Assembly (NCBI GenBank): GCA_045643145.1
Contig: JAZUKG010000116.1
Location: forward strand, 1-58,336
Length of the DNA: 58,336 nucleotides
Source of the DNA: SVFI01 sp045643145
Lineage (GTDB): Bacteria; Bacillota; Clostridia; Lachnospirales; Lachnospiraceae
Reading direction: 5' to 3'
The notes under the pieces were generated by a model, which worked only from the letters and a program-made list of their open reading frames with translations, was not told where the DNA came from and ran no database searches. Every line of letters begins with the position of its first letter. Positions within the stretch are counted from its first letter, which is position 1. Below, piece by piece: positions 26,001 to 34,507 of this stretch. A program made the position numbers and the translations under genes.

Positions 26001-27577
26001 ATTCCTTTGACGGATATTTACAGGGTCTTACCGTTCAGTGTGAAGAAAACAGTACCGCTCATTGGTATTGTGATGATAAGGATGGTATTACACCTGAGTT
26101 CTATGTGCCGGAATATACAGTAGAATTTATTGATTATGATAATTATGTATTAAAGACACAAAAGGTTAAAAAGGGTGCCAGTGCTGAAGCACCTCGTGTA
26201 TTCAGACAAGGCTATGTACTGACCGGATGGAGCAAAGAATTTGATCGTGTTACAGAAGATATTCAGACTCAGGCTCAGTATGTAGAAAGTAATGCACCGG
26301 ATATTGACGGATATTATTCAGTCGTATTCCAGGATTTTGATGGTCTTTATAAATGGGATACACAGTATCTCAAACCGGGTGAAACACCGGCTATGCCAGG
26401 AGTAACACCTTCTCGTAAGGGATATATCTTTAGCTATTGGGAGCCTTCAAACTTTACCAATATTCAGGTGACCAGCAATATGATTGTAAAAGCATATTAT
26501 ATTCTGGATGAAGATTACAAGGATGAACCGGAAAGTGTAGACCCTGATACCAAGAAGAATCGTTATAAGGTTTCCTTTGTAGATTATGATGGCAAGGAAA
26601 TTGATTCTCAGATTGTATTAGAAGGTAATTGTCCAAATCCTTCTACAGTTGAACCGGTCAGAAGAGGATATACCTTTACTACCTGGTCTCCATCAAACTA
26701 TGCTGAGGTTCCTGTAACAGGCAATATGACTGTAAAAGCACTTTATAAAAAAGGTGCTGCTGAGGTTGGCGGAGTAGTAGGCGGCGGAACTACTTCAAGT
26801 GAAAGTTCAACCCCATCAACAGGTGGCAATACCAGTTCATCAAAGCCATCATCAAGTAAGCCAAGCAGTAACTCATCAGGAACTACAAACGAAAAAGATA
26901 ATACAAATAGCAATTCGAATACAACGAGTTCAAACAGAAATCCGGTAGGTTCTTCTGTTAGCGGAAATTCGGCTTCCAGACCGGCAACTAACAAGAAAAA
27001 TACCGGTACCAGAGTAGAAACTACAAAATCAGGTCTTTCTAACAGAGATTTAATTACAGCCAGTGTAGCCGGTTCAAATGATAATTTTGTTGTAAAGATT
27101 ACTGACAGTGAAGAAGCAAAACAGGCAATTGAAGCTGCATTATTAAAAGAATACGGTTCACTTGATGACCTTAAATTCTTTGCAATGGATATCAGCCTTT
27201 ATGATTCAACCGGAACTACAAAGATTATGGATACAACCGGTCTTACCGTAACCATCACAATGCCTCTTCCGGATGCATTAGCCGGATATGCAGGTAACAA
27301 TAAAGCCGGTTCTGTAAAGAATGGTGATTTTGAAAAACTGGCTTCGAGATTAATTACGATTGATCATGTACCTTGTATTTCATTTGAAGCAAAGCACTTC
27401 TCTCCATATACCATTTATGTAGAGACAAATAATCTGACACAGGGTATTAGTGATGCGACACCAAAGACAGGTGATGGAATTCACCCGAAATGGTTCCTGG
27501 CAATCGGACTTGCTTTATTATCAATTTTAATGTTTTTAGGAAAGGGCTCAAAGAATAGAGTCGTAAAAGTAGTCTAA
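23018..27577 (+). CDS. Large BspA-type LRR surface protein with sortase signal
   Basis: A 1519-aa exported protein: signal/TM segment (~22-45) after a basic N-terminus; many BspA-type LRR_5 repeats with the pattern IGDRAFEGC...L..L.IP (~240-1010); three InlB-type B-repeats (~1031-1245, each with GY.F..W); a Ser/Thr/Asn-rich spacer (~1255-1340); a further domain; and a C-terminal TPKTGD signal (from ~1481), hydrophobic helix and basic tail. It is likely displayed on the cell wall by the adjacent sortase. Such proteins mediate adhesion in other bacteria. RBS AAAGGAGACAGC. Its stop overlaps the next start (TAATG). Confidence 0.93.
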   Translation: MAKNTKQKKKGKQKNNRQMRRTVMGTLSALFMISAIIVALIPTPKSKAATDMPDNEDIPAATANTDTAFPDYTNASNFTVYSSIDGKFRVSYGIHGGSYTGVMVYYNKNEMVSGGSLTIPEMMGAALYNPDNRQFIAVNDRNLPLYYQSRAEQTNPYVEAIYTLCSSTNQADWDGQVLYTMENEPRDEYVMVSDNSLLPNPIVSNQLMIPVEYIGSTRYDVDIARVNRFRDNDGIFVTGDNEGVFEGATNFSSLTIPNGIKAVGDRAFAGCQMQSVFIDNGTSIIGNYAFNNCNQLSSLTLTEPSLLREIGDRAFEGCTYLTNLKIPDQVQKLGNYCFKDCTNLSAINIYGLNNDGNTSLTTIGNGLFYNCRALDQVVFPDRVSNMAEVEYTCYNCQAMTSLGLPKEASGVFKANNVKGCQQLQTVRCVSNNLSFECPTGGPHDENSVPENCTFGKTNLGYNSPFVDEYEISDEFCIISYKNSAAFNYAQAHNLAFGYLDADCPGWFEKVVDGNVFCVDENNQLVRFNKNNGSGNNVIIPDNIGKYHVNTIKANTFQNNTDIEYLYIPSSVQTIEDDAFRGCVNLKTVQFDDADSIQYLGQNAFKTDVSNVQLDRDGDGKTDSDYVGLKFIGAINESNLPYQYAIDIANNYNSAEAPTQYITYASKFPENMQIVLDVTKDENTGAVTSAVPTLVGVPNEKQLQGLESYSISTYTGDSEYVKTKTQENDIVASANRKYQNNLLYPNSPMTLTEEEQAVIDAVYHVHVPAGVRAMKEDLFKDNDSVESVIFETIESVPNDTFKGCDNLKTFIMGSSQNPNGEKLGDHVFENCPKLDNVQLPATLTEMGELPFKDCLSLMDVDFDNSPYFTCDEAIIYQLGPDGKKEKVVECLQARGVNVGSSKLSQSEMEGIKEIAKGAFQNCTGIKEAYLDTSEIDTVPESCFDGATQLTYVSLPTTCKKIKKYAFRNTALSTAYIPANVSSIDDLAFIKGNPDTDSFDGYLQGLTVQCEENSTAHWYCDDKDGITPEFYVPEYTVEFIDYDNYVLKTQKVKKGASAEAPRVFRQGYVLTGWSKEFDRVTEDIQTQAQYVESNAPDIDGYYSVVFQDFDGLYKWDTQYLKPGETPAMPGVTPSRKGYIFSYWEPSNFTNIQVTSNMIVKAYYILDEDYKDEPESVDPDTKKNRYKVSFVDYDGKEIDSQIVLEGNCPNPSTVEPVRRGYTFTTWSPSNYAEVPVTGNMTVKALYKKGAAEVGGVVGGGTTSSESSTPSTGGNTSSSKPSSSKPSSNSSGTTNEKDNTNSNSNTTSSNRNPVGSSVSGNSASRPATNKKNTGTRVETTKSGLSNRDLITASVAGSNDNFVVKITDSEEAKQAIEAALLKEYGSLDDLKFFAMDISLYDSTGTTKIMDTTGLTVTITMPLPDALAGYAGNNKAGSVKNGDFEKLASRLITIDHVPCISFEAKHFSPYTIYVETNNLTQGISDATPKTGDGIHPKWFLAIGLALLSILMFLGKGSKNRVVKVV

Positions 27578-30444
27578 TGAAAAAATGGATTTGTAAATGT
27601 TTAGGTATTGGGCTTTTAGCAATCGCAGTTGCAATAGCCCTGGTACCGGCCTTTCAATCCCGAGCTCTTGATAAGGGCGAGGATTTTGTAAAAAATGGTG
27701 ATATATTGGTTTCTTATACAGGCACAGCGAAAGCTGTGTCTGTTCCTGCTGGTATCAGAATCATTCAGGCAGAAGCATTTTCAAATCAAAATAATATTCA
27801 AAGTATTTCGTTTCCAAGTAGTTTAAAGGTGATTGAAAACGGAGCTTTCAGAAGCTGCGAGAATTTACAAAAAGTTACCTTTAACGAAGGTCTTGAGACC
27901 GTAGAAAGCGGAGCCTTTGCGATGTGTAAAAATTTAACAGAGGTTAATTTTTCTAATACTGTCTGTGAAATCGGCGCAGGAGTATTTGCAGGTGATGAAA
28001 AGTTATATGGAGTTAATTTAGGTAAGAATCCGTATTATTACTGTAAAAATGGTGTGTTATATTCGGCAGACGGGAAAACATTAATTCAGTATTTTCCTGC
28101 CGGACATCCGGAGGAATTTGTGATGTCAGATAACATTATCAACGTAGAACGATATGCTTTTTGGGGCTGCAAGGATTTAGAAAAGGTTACATTAAGTGCA
28201 AATCTGGAACTGGTTCCGGAATATGCATTTTCAAACTGCACGGATTTAAAGGATATTTCATTCCCATATTCGATTCGAAAGATTGGTGCAAAATCCTTTG
28301 AGGATTGTAAAAAATTAACATCTATTTCGATTCCTCCGACCGTTTCCTATATTCATCCAACAGCCTTTGACGGATGTACCAATGTACGTATTGTTGCACA
28401 GGAAGGTAGTCCTGCTTATGAATTTTATCAGACATTTTCTGCATCATTAGCTGAGTCAATGGAAAACACACAAACCGTCAGTGACAATGCCATTGGCAGT
28501 TTATATTTAGGGGATGAATCATCCGATGATGAGTCAGAAGATGAGGATGTCTCGCAGGAAGAAGAAAATCCTTATGCGGTAGGTAAATACAATCCAAACA
28601 GACCGAGTGATGTATCTGACTTAAATGTATCAGATTATTATGCTGTGGATTCACCGGATCTCATCGGTAAGTCAAGAGTAGTCGGAAATGAAGCTGTTAT
28701 TTGGGAAAAGATAGATTCCAAAAAGGATGAAGGAACTGAAGAAAAGGGTTTTCAGGCAGATCAGACCATCGGAGCTGACAGTGATCAAATAATCGGGTAC
28801 AAGGCATATTATGAGGATAGTACCCTGAATAAGGTTTCACTGGAAGATAATGTAAAAGGAATTGATGATTTTGCATTTGCCAGAAGTTCGCTGAAGGGAA
28901 TTGAAATTCCATATGGAGTTGAAACAATCGGACTCGGAGCTTTTTATCATTGTGATAAGCTGTCTAAAGTGTTGATTCCGGAAAGTGTAAAAGAAATTCA
29001 ACCGGAAGCCTTTGAAAAAACAAAATTCTTGGATCAGTTTTATAAAAAAGGAAACGATGATTTCCTGATTGTAGGTGATCAGTTATTGTTAGCGTACAAG
29101 GGAGACGGTCAGACTGTTTATATTCCGGACGGTGTAAAACGAATTTGCAGTAAGGCATTTCAAAATCATTCGGAAATCGAAAAACTGGTACTTCCGGATA
29201 GTATTGAAATTGTAGATGAAGCAGCCTTTGAAGGTTGCCTGGGACTAACTACTGTTCAAAATCTTGATAAAGTAAAAAAGATTAAGGATCGCGCCTTTAA
29301 GGATTGTCCATTAACAAAGATTCATTTAGGAAAAGAATTAACAGAGGTCGGACTGGGAGCTTTCCAAAACTGTGCATCTCCAAGTGTTGTATTTGAAAAT
29401 GACAGGGATGCATGTAGATTATCCTATGAAAAATCAGCATCCATCTATCTAAATAATAATTTCAGAACTCCTGCCTTTGGAGATAGTAAAGTAGCGGTAA
29501 TTGATGCAGGTTTTGATGATTATGAGGAAAGTATATTTGATGAGGATTATTTAGGCTTCAAAGGTCTGGTAGTTTCGCTGCCAAACGGTTTGGATTCTGA
29601 TAACAGAACGGCAAAGCTTGAATATTGTACTATGCTTCCTAACGCCGGTGAATCCTTATTAAAGATTCCGGATTATGTTACAATTGATGGGAAAGATTAT
29701 GAACTGATTAGTGCAGATAAAAATGCATTTAAACCGCTTACCAAACTTGACAGATGGTCGTCGCAAAATGTGTCGGCTGTGATTCTGCCGGCCAAGCTGG
29801 GAAGCTTTGAAGAATATGAACCTGATTTTGAAGCATATGAGCCTGTGGAGAAAACAGATGCTACAATTGTTTTAGATTCTAAGTTTCCTTCAGCAGAACT
29901 TATGTCAGTGGAAGTTTTAGATGATGATGTGAATCATTATAAGCTCGTCGTAAATGATAATGAACAAAATGCACAGAAGCTTAAGCAGAAAGTGAATGAG
30001 TATTTTGGAACTGTTTCTCCGGGACAGTTAACTGCATTTGAACTGAATTGTCTCGATGAAAAGAGTAATCTGCCTATTTCAACATTTGGTGAAAATCAGG
30101 TAGTGGTTAAGGTGCCTGTTTCAGAGACACTGAGTAAACAGGATATATGTGCAGTGACACTGGATAAAGGTGATAAATTAGAACTTTTATATGGTACCAA
30201 AGAAACAGAAGACGGCCAGAACTATTTTGTATTCAGAACCTCGCATTTTTCACCGTATGGTATTTATGCAGGACTGGGTGATTCCGCAGATCTTATACGA
30301 AGTGAAACAGCAAACAGAAAACAGCTGGATGAATCGCCGGATACATCCGATCGTTCTTTGGGATATTGGTTATTGGTCATTGCGTTAGGTTTGTTTGGAG
30401 CAGCACTTTTGATTTATACACCTATGACCGTGAGGGATAAATAA
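27577..30444 (+). CDS. Second BspA-type LRR surface protein with sortase-like signal
   Basis: A 955-aa exported protein translationally coupled to the preceding gene. Signal peptide (~1-30), two LRR_5 blocks (~55-285 and ~415-600) separated by an acidic Ser/Glu/Asp-rich linker (~305-340), a C-terminal domain with HFSPYGIY resembling the segment HFSPYTIY in its neighbour, then SPDTSD (from ~920), a hydrophobic helix and basic tail. The signal differs from TPKTGD in the partner, but both fit [ST]PxT[GS]D. Both proteins share the same domain just ahead of the signal, which suggests a common ancestor. Terminator follows. Confidence 0.9.
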   Translation: MKKWICKCLGIGLLAIAVAIALVPAFQSRALDKGEDFVKNGDILVSYTGTAKAVSVPAGIRIIQAEAFSNQNNIQSISFPSSLKVIENGAFRSCENLQKVTFNEGLETVESGAFAMCKNLTEVNFSNTVCEIGAGVFAGDEKLYGVNLGKNPYYYCKNGVLYSADGKTLIQYFPAGHPEEFVMSDNIINVERYAFWGCKDLEKVTLSANLELVPEYAFSNCTDLKDISFPYSIRKIGAKSFEDCKKLTSISIPPTVSYIHPTAFDGCTNVRIVAQEGSPAYEFYQTFSASLAESMENTQTVSDNAIGSLYLGDESSDDESEDEDVSQEEENPYAVGKYNPNRPSDVSDLNVSDYYAVDSPDLIGKSRVVGNEAVIWEKIDSKKDEGTEEKGFQADQTIGADSDQIIGYKAYYEDSTLNKVSLEDNVKGIDDFAFARSSLKGIEIPYGVETIGLGAFYHCDKLSKVLIPESVKEIQPEAFEKTKFLDQFYKKGNDDFLIVGDQLLLAYKGDGQTVYIPDGVKRICSKAFQNHSEIEKLVLPDSIEIVDEAAFEGCLGLTTVQNLDKVKKIKDRAFKDCPLTKIHLGKELTEVGLGAFQNCASPSVVFENDRDACRLSYEKSASIYLNNNFRTPAFGDSKVAVIDAGFDDYEESIFDEDYLGFKGLVVSLPNGLDSDNRTAKLEYCTMLPNAGESLLKIPDYVTIDGKDYELISADKNAFKPLTKLDRWSSQNVSAVILPAKLGSFEEYEPDFEAYEPVEKTDATIVLDSKFPSAELMSVEVLDDDVNHYKLVVNDNEQNAQKLKQKVNEYFGTVSPGQLTAFELNCLDEKSNLPISTFGENQVVVKVPVSETLSKQDICAVTLDKGDKLELLYGTKETEDGQNYFVFRTSHFSPYGIYAGLGDSADLIRSETANRKQLDESPDTSDRSLGYWLLVIALGLFGAALLIYTPMTVRDK

Positions 30445-30455
30445 ATATGTATATG

Positions 30456-30488
30456 AAAAAAGAATCCGATATCGTCGGATTCTTTTTT
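30456..30488. terminator. Bidirectional terminator between LRR gene and LysR gene
   Basis: AAAAAGAATCCGA-TATCG-TCGGATTCTTTTTT; A and T tracts on both sides serve both convergent genes. Confidence 0.88.
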
Positions 30489-30508
30489 ATGCATCTCTTT
30501 TTTATGTA

Positions 30509-31408
30509 TCAATATTCAATGACCGGGAAATAGGATATAAAGTTTTTCATGGCATCTGTCATAATAGCTTCATCCTTATAAACCAGTCCGATTTTTCGTT
30601 TCGGCAGATTCTTTTTAAAGGTTAATTCCTTTAAAGAACCATTTTGTATATCCTCTTTTACAAAGTCTCGAATAACACAGGCAATTCCTAAATCGATTTT
30701 TGCCAGTTCAATTAATAAATCCATAGTATTGATTTCGATGATATTTTCCATGTGAATCTGATTTGAGGATAAGTACATATCTACATATTTTCTGGAGATA
30801 TTTTCCTTATTCAGCATCATAAAGGTACCATTTTTTAGGATGGTATCCTTGTCGTTTCCTTCTCGAATTCTCAAATTTTCCAAATAAGAATTTGTGGTAA
30901 CAAAGGTATCCTGTATTTCCATAAATGGTGTATAAATCAGATTGTTTGGATTGGAAGGGATTCCTACGATACCGATATCAGTAACGCCGTGATCAATATC
31001 TCTGATTGTTTCTAGTGACGGATGACAGGTTATGGTTACCTTGATATGAGGGTTATCTTTTACAAAATTTTGCAGATACGGCAGTAAAACGTATTTACAA
31101 AGAGTTATGCTGACTCCAATGGAAATTTGGGAGATGCCGAGTTGATTGGCTCTTTTTATTTGTTCTTCGCCGCGGTGAATCGCAGTAAAGGCTGTCTTGA
31201 CCTGGTCATATAAAAGCATGCCTTCCTGAGTCAGAGTAACTCCTCTGGAGGACCTGGTAAACAATGAAACTTCCAGATTTTGTTCCAGCTTTGATATTGC
31301 TTTTGAAATGGCCGGCTGACTGATATATAGCTGCTTGGCAGCACTTGATATATTCTGAGTGTTTGCAACGGTATAAAAGATATAGTATAAATTCAAATTA
31401 TTTTCCAT
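30509..31408 (-). CDS. LysR family transcriptional regulator
   Basis: A 299-aa LysR-type regulator. N-terminal winged HTH (~1-62: YIFYTVANTQNISSAAKQL, then SQPAISKAISKLE and LFTRSSRGVTLT) and a C-terminal periplasmic-binding-fold effector domain (~90-295). It is divergent from leuC across a 287-bp AT-rich gap with a 26-bp dyad, so it likely controls leuCD, possibly in response to a leucine-pathway intermediate (inference from arrangement). The RBS is not obvious on the minus strand. Length is normal. Confidence 0.92.
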   Translation of the reverse strand: MENNLNLYYIFYTVANTQNISSAAKQLYISQPAISKAISKLEQNLEVSLFTRSSRGVTLTQEGMLLYDQVKTAFTAIHRGEEQIKRANQLGISQISIGVSITLCKYVLLPYLQNFVKDNPHIKVTITCHPSLETIRDIDHGVTDIGIVGIPSNPNNLIYTPFMEIQDTFVTTNSYLENLRIREGNDKDTILKNGTFMMLNKENISRKYVDMYLSSNQIHMENIIEINTMDLLIELAKIDLGIACVIRDFVKEDIQNGSLKELTFKKNLPKRKIGLVYKDEAIMTDAMKNFISYFPVIEY

Positions 31409-31525
31409 TTATCTGACATTCCCTGTTTTTATATTTATTGACACTTATAAAGCTGTGAAGCCATTTATAATATAGGTTTTCGTGGTTTCATTGACCTAGA
31501 TTATATCATAATTAGGGATTATATC

Positions 31526-31551
31526 AAATATAAATAATATGTATTATATTT
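31526..31551. promoter_or_regulatory. Dyad in the lysR-leuC intergenic region, candidate LysR operator
   Basis: AAATATAA (31526-31533) and TTATATTT (31544-31551) form an inverted repeat with a 10-bp spacer, near the middle of the divergent gap. LysR sites are usually T-N11-A dyads, so this is a candidate, weakened by the low complexity of the sequence. Confidence 0.35.
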
Positions 31552-31695
31552 ATAGCTTGGTATCTGCTATACTTTGTATTAGTATCGAAACGGTATTTGT
31601 ATTGTATTTCATTGAAAAATAGTGTTAAATACAATATGAAAATAGTAAATGACAGTGATTGGAAACAATCGAAACAGAAAAGGAGGAAAAGAAAC

Positions 31696-32961
31696 ATGGG
31701 AATGACTATGACACAGAAGATTCTTGCAGCACATGCAAACTTACCCTATGTAGAAGCAGGGCAATTAATTGAGGCTGATCTGGATCTCGTGCTTGGAAAT
31801 GATATTACAAGTCCGGTTGCAATTAAAGAAATGAGCAAAATGAAGGTTGACGGAGTATTTAATAAGGATAAAATTGCTTTAGTACCTGACCATTTTGTTC
31901 CGAATAAGGACATTAAATCAGCAGAACACTGCAAATGCGTAAGAGAATTTGCCAGAAAGAATGAAATTACAAACTACTTTGAAGTAGGTCAGATGGGTAT
32001 TGAACATGCACTTTTACCTGAAAAAGGACTTACAGTAGCCGGTGATGTAATTATCGGTGCTGACTCACATACATGTACTTATGGTGCACTTGGTGCATTC
32101 TCAACCGGTGTAGGAAGTACAGATATGGCTGCCGGTATGGCAACAGGAAAAGCTTGGTTCAAGGTTCCGGGTGCTATCAAATTCAATATTATCGGAAAGC
32201 CAAACAAATATATCAGCGGTAAGGATGTAATTTTACATATCATTGGTATGATTGGTGTTGACGGTGCATTATATAAATCTATGGAATTCGTTGGAGAAGG
32301 TATCAAGAACCTGACTATGGATGACAGATTTACCATTGCAAATATGGCAATTGAAGCAGGTGGAAAGAATGGTATTTTCCCTGTTGATGACTTAGCAATT
32401 GAATATATGAAGGAACATTCAACCAGAACCTTTACTGCATATGAAGCAGATGAGGATGCAGTATATGATGAGGAATATACGATTGATTTAAGTACTTTAA
32501 AATCAACTGTTGCATTTCCACATCTTCCTGAAAATACACATACAATCGATGAAATCGATGAAATCAAGATTGATCAGGTTGTTATCGGTTCTTGTACAAA
32601 CGGTCGTATTGATGACCTTCGTGCAGCCGCTGAAATCTTAAAAGGTAAAAAAGTAAAAGAAGGAATGCGTCTTATCGTCATCCCTGCTACTCAGGCTATT
32701 TACTTACAGGCTATGGAAGAAGGCTTATTAAAGATCTTTATTGAAGCCGGCGGTGTAGTTTCAACTCCGACTTGTGGTCCGTGTCTGGGCGGATATATGG
32801 GTATCCTGGCTGAAAATGAAAGATGTGTATCTACAACAAACCGTAACTTCGTAGGTCGTATGGGACATGTTACCAGTGAAATCTATCTGGCTTCTCCACA
32901 GGTTGCTGCAGCCAGTGCTATTACAGGTACTATTGCAGATCCTGCAAAGGTAATGGCTTAA
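31696..32961 (+). CDS. leuC: 3-isopropylmalate dehydratase large subunit
   Basis: 421-aa [4Fe-4S] aconitase-family subunit isomerising 2-isopropylmalate to 3-isopropylmalate in leucine synthesis. Iron-sulfur cysteines are seen in VIGSCTNGR and STPTCGPCLGG; GADSHTCTYGALGAF and STDMAAGMATGKAWF are family motifs. The short ~420-aa form belongs to the archaeal/clostridial LeuC type, which overlaps in sequence with homoaconitase and (citra)malate dehydratases, so substrate is assigned by context. AGGAGG at 31681-31686 fixes the start at 31696 rather than the upstream extension. Confidence 0.94.
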   Translation: MGMTMTQKILAAHANLPYVEAGQLIEADLDLVLGNDITSPVAIKEMSKMKVDGVFNKDKIALVPDHFVPNKDIKSAEHCKCVREFARKNEITNYFEVGQMGIEHALLPEKGLTVAGDVIIGADSHTCTYGALGAFSTGVGSTDMAAGMATGKAWFKVPGAIKFNIIGKPNKYISGKDVILHIIGMIGVDGALYKSMEFVGEGIKNLTMDDRFTIANMAIEAGGKNGIFPVDDLAIEYMKEHSTRTFTAYEADEDAVYDEEYTIDLSTLKSTVAFPHLPENTHTIDEIDEIKIDQVVIGSCTNGRIDDLRAAAEILKGKKVKEGMRLIVIPATQAIYLQAMEEGLLKIFIEAGGVVSTPTCGPCLGGYMGILAENERCVSTTNRNFVGRMGHVTSEIYLASPQVAAASAITGTIADPAKVMA

Positions 32962-33007
32962 GATTATAACAGTTTTCATATCGTATAGTTAGAAAGGAAA
33001 TAGAAAA

Positions 33008-33496
33008 ATGGAAAATGCAGTAGGAAAAGTTTTTAAATATGGTGACAATGTAGATACAGACGTTATTATTCCTGCAAGATATCTGAATTCTTCAGATCCA
33101 AAGGAACTTGCAATGCACTGTATGGAAGATATTGATACAGAATTTGTAAACAAGGTTCAGGCCGGTGATATTATTGTAGCTACTAAAAACTTTGGATGTG
33201 GTTCCTCAAGAGAGCATGCACCAATCGCAATTAAAGCTTCAGGTGTTAGTGTAGTTATTGCTGAAACTTTTGCCAGAATCTTTTATCGTAATGCGATCAA
33301 TATCGGTCTTCCGATTATTGAATGTCCGGAAGCAGTAAAGAATATTGAAGCAGGAGATGAAGTAGAAGTAAACTTTGATACCGGTATGATTTATAACAAG
33401 ACAAAGAATATGGAATTCAAAGGACAGGCTTTCCCTCCATTTATGCAAAAAATCATTGCTGCACAGGGTCTTGTGAATTATATCAACAATAAATAA
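33008..33496 (+). CDS. leuD: 3-isopropylmalate dehydratase small subunit
   Basis: 162-aa small (swivel-domain) subunit partnering LeuC. Motifs: YGDNVDTDVIIPARYL at the N-terminus and NFGCGSSREHAPIAIK (substrate-binding loop, ~60-75). Short type matching the ~420-aa LeuC. RBS AGAAAGGAAATAGAAA. It lies 46 bp after leuC and is followed by a terminator. No leuA or leuB is in the window. Confidence 0.94.
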   Translation: MENAVGKVFKYGDNVDTDVIIPARYLNSSDPKELAMHCMEDIDTEFVNKVQAGDIIVATKNFGCGSSREHAPIAIKASGVSVVIAETFARIFYRNAINIGLPIIECPEAVKNIEAGDEVEVNFDTGMIYNKTKNMEFKGQAFPPFMQKIIAAQGLVNYINNK

Positions 33497-33530
33497 TACC
33501 TTTTTTATCAGTCATTAATTGGTAAAGAAT

Positions 33531-33573
33531 GAGAGATGCTTTTTATTCATTATAAAAGCATCTCTTTTTTTAT
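33531..33573 (+). terminator. Terminator after leuCD
   Basis: GAGATGCTTTT pairs with AAAAGCATCTC followed by a T7 run. Confidence 0.88.
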
Positions 33574-33612
33574 TTTTCCTTATTTCACTTTTTGCTTTTT
33601 TGTTTACTAAAA

Positions 33613-33653
33613 TTGCACATTTCTTTGACTTTGTTGTGCAAAATGTATATAAT
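33613..33653 (+). promoter_or_regulatory. Promoter of the TIR/cyclase operon with flanking operator-like dyad
   Basis: TTGACT (33625-33630), 17 bp, TATAAT (33648-33653). TTGCACA (33613-33619) and TGTGCAA (33635-33641) form a perfect 7-bp inverted repeat, centres 22 bp apart (two helical turns), bracketing the -35 box. This looks like a regulated promoter. Confidence 0.65.
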
Positions 33654-33715
33654 ATATTCAAATTATACAAAATTACTAGTGAATTATATGAATGAATAAA
33701 AGGGAGTGATGCAGG

Positions 33716-34486
33716 ATGATTTCTTATTCTCTCACAACAAATCTGGAGAGTATAAAAGAATATCAAAAACTGGCAGAAGAATGCAGTGCAAGTTATGAAA
33801 TCAATGATTTTACTTTGCCGAATCTGTTGGATGACACAGAAAAATGTAATGCCTGTATTGAGCTTTACAAAAAAGCAAAAATGCCGGCGGGATCAACCAT
33901 GCACGGAGCCTTTTATGATGTAATTCTTTTTAGTAATGACAGCCGGATTAAAGAAATCGGACAGCTGCGAATGCATCAGAGTATGGAAATAGCAAAAGCA
34001 TTGGATTTGAGAGCTGTTGTTTTTCATACCAATTACAATCCATTTTTGATGAGTGAATCCTATGATCAGTCTGTTATCAGTCAAACAGTCTCTTATTTAA
34101 AAATACTACTTGAAGAATTTCCCAATATCACCATTTTACTGGAAAATATGTTTGATGAATGTCCGGATATTATATTAAGCATATGTTTAGAATTAAAGAG
34201 TTATAAAAATTTTGGCGTGTGCCTGGATGTATCTCATGCTTATTTAGCCGGAGATGAAATAGAAATATGGTTTCAGACACTGGCTTCTGATATCAAGGAA
34301 ATACATATCAATGATACGGACGGAAAGGCAGATTTACATTTGCCGCTTCAGGAAGGTGTTTTGCCTATTTATGATGTATGTGAATATATTCAGACATATT
34401 GTCCAAATGTAAGAATCGTAGTGGAAATATCAGATGTATCAGGACAAAAGAGTAGCCTAAAATTGTTACATGAATTGCTGGATTAA
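33716..34486 (+). CDS. Sugar phosphate isomerase/epimerase-like TIM-barrel protein
   Basis: A 256-aa xylose isomerase-like TIM barrel (AP endonuclease 2 superfamily). Candidate metal ligands are Glu in TILLENM, Asp/His in GVCLDVSHA, His in EIHINDT and Glu in IVVEIS, all in the family's expected order. Substrate is unknown. RBS AAGGGAGTG is 7 bp before the ATG. It is the first gene of a tightly packed unit with GGDEF, TIR and cyclase genes (21 bp to the next), an unusual context for this fold; it could process a nucleotide or sugar related to that signalling, but this is inference. Confidence 0.8.
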   Translation: MISYSLTTNLESIKEYQKLAEECSASYEINDFTLPNLLDDTEKCNACIELYKKAKMPAGSTMHGAFYDVILFSNDSRIKEIGQLRMHQSMEIAKALDLRAVVFHTNYNPFLMSESYDQSVISQTVSYLKILLEEFPNITILLENMFDECPDIILSICLELKSYKNFGVCLDVSHAYLAGDEIEIWFQTLASDIKEIHINDTDGKADLHLPLQEGVLPIYDVCEYIQTYCPNVRIVVEISDVSGQKSSLKLLHELLD

Positions 34487-34507
34487 AGCAAAAAGATAAG
34501 TGAAGGA

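Noticed and set aside
26743..26994. 83-aa minus-strand hydrophobic/acidic ORF
   Set aside because: It is a by-product of the Ser/Thr/Asn-rich repeat spacer of the LRR protein read in reverse.
32079..32567. 162-aa minus-strand ORF
   Set aside because: It is the antisense shadow of leuC, whose coding signal and motifs are unambiguous.
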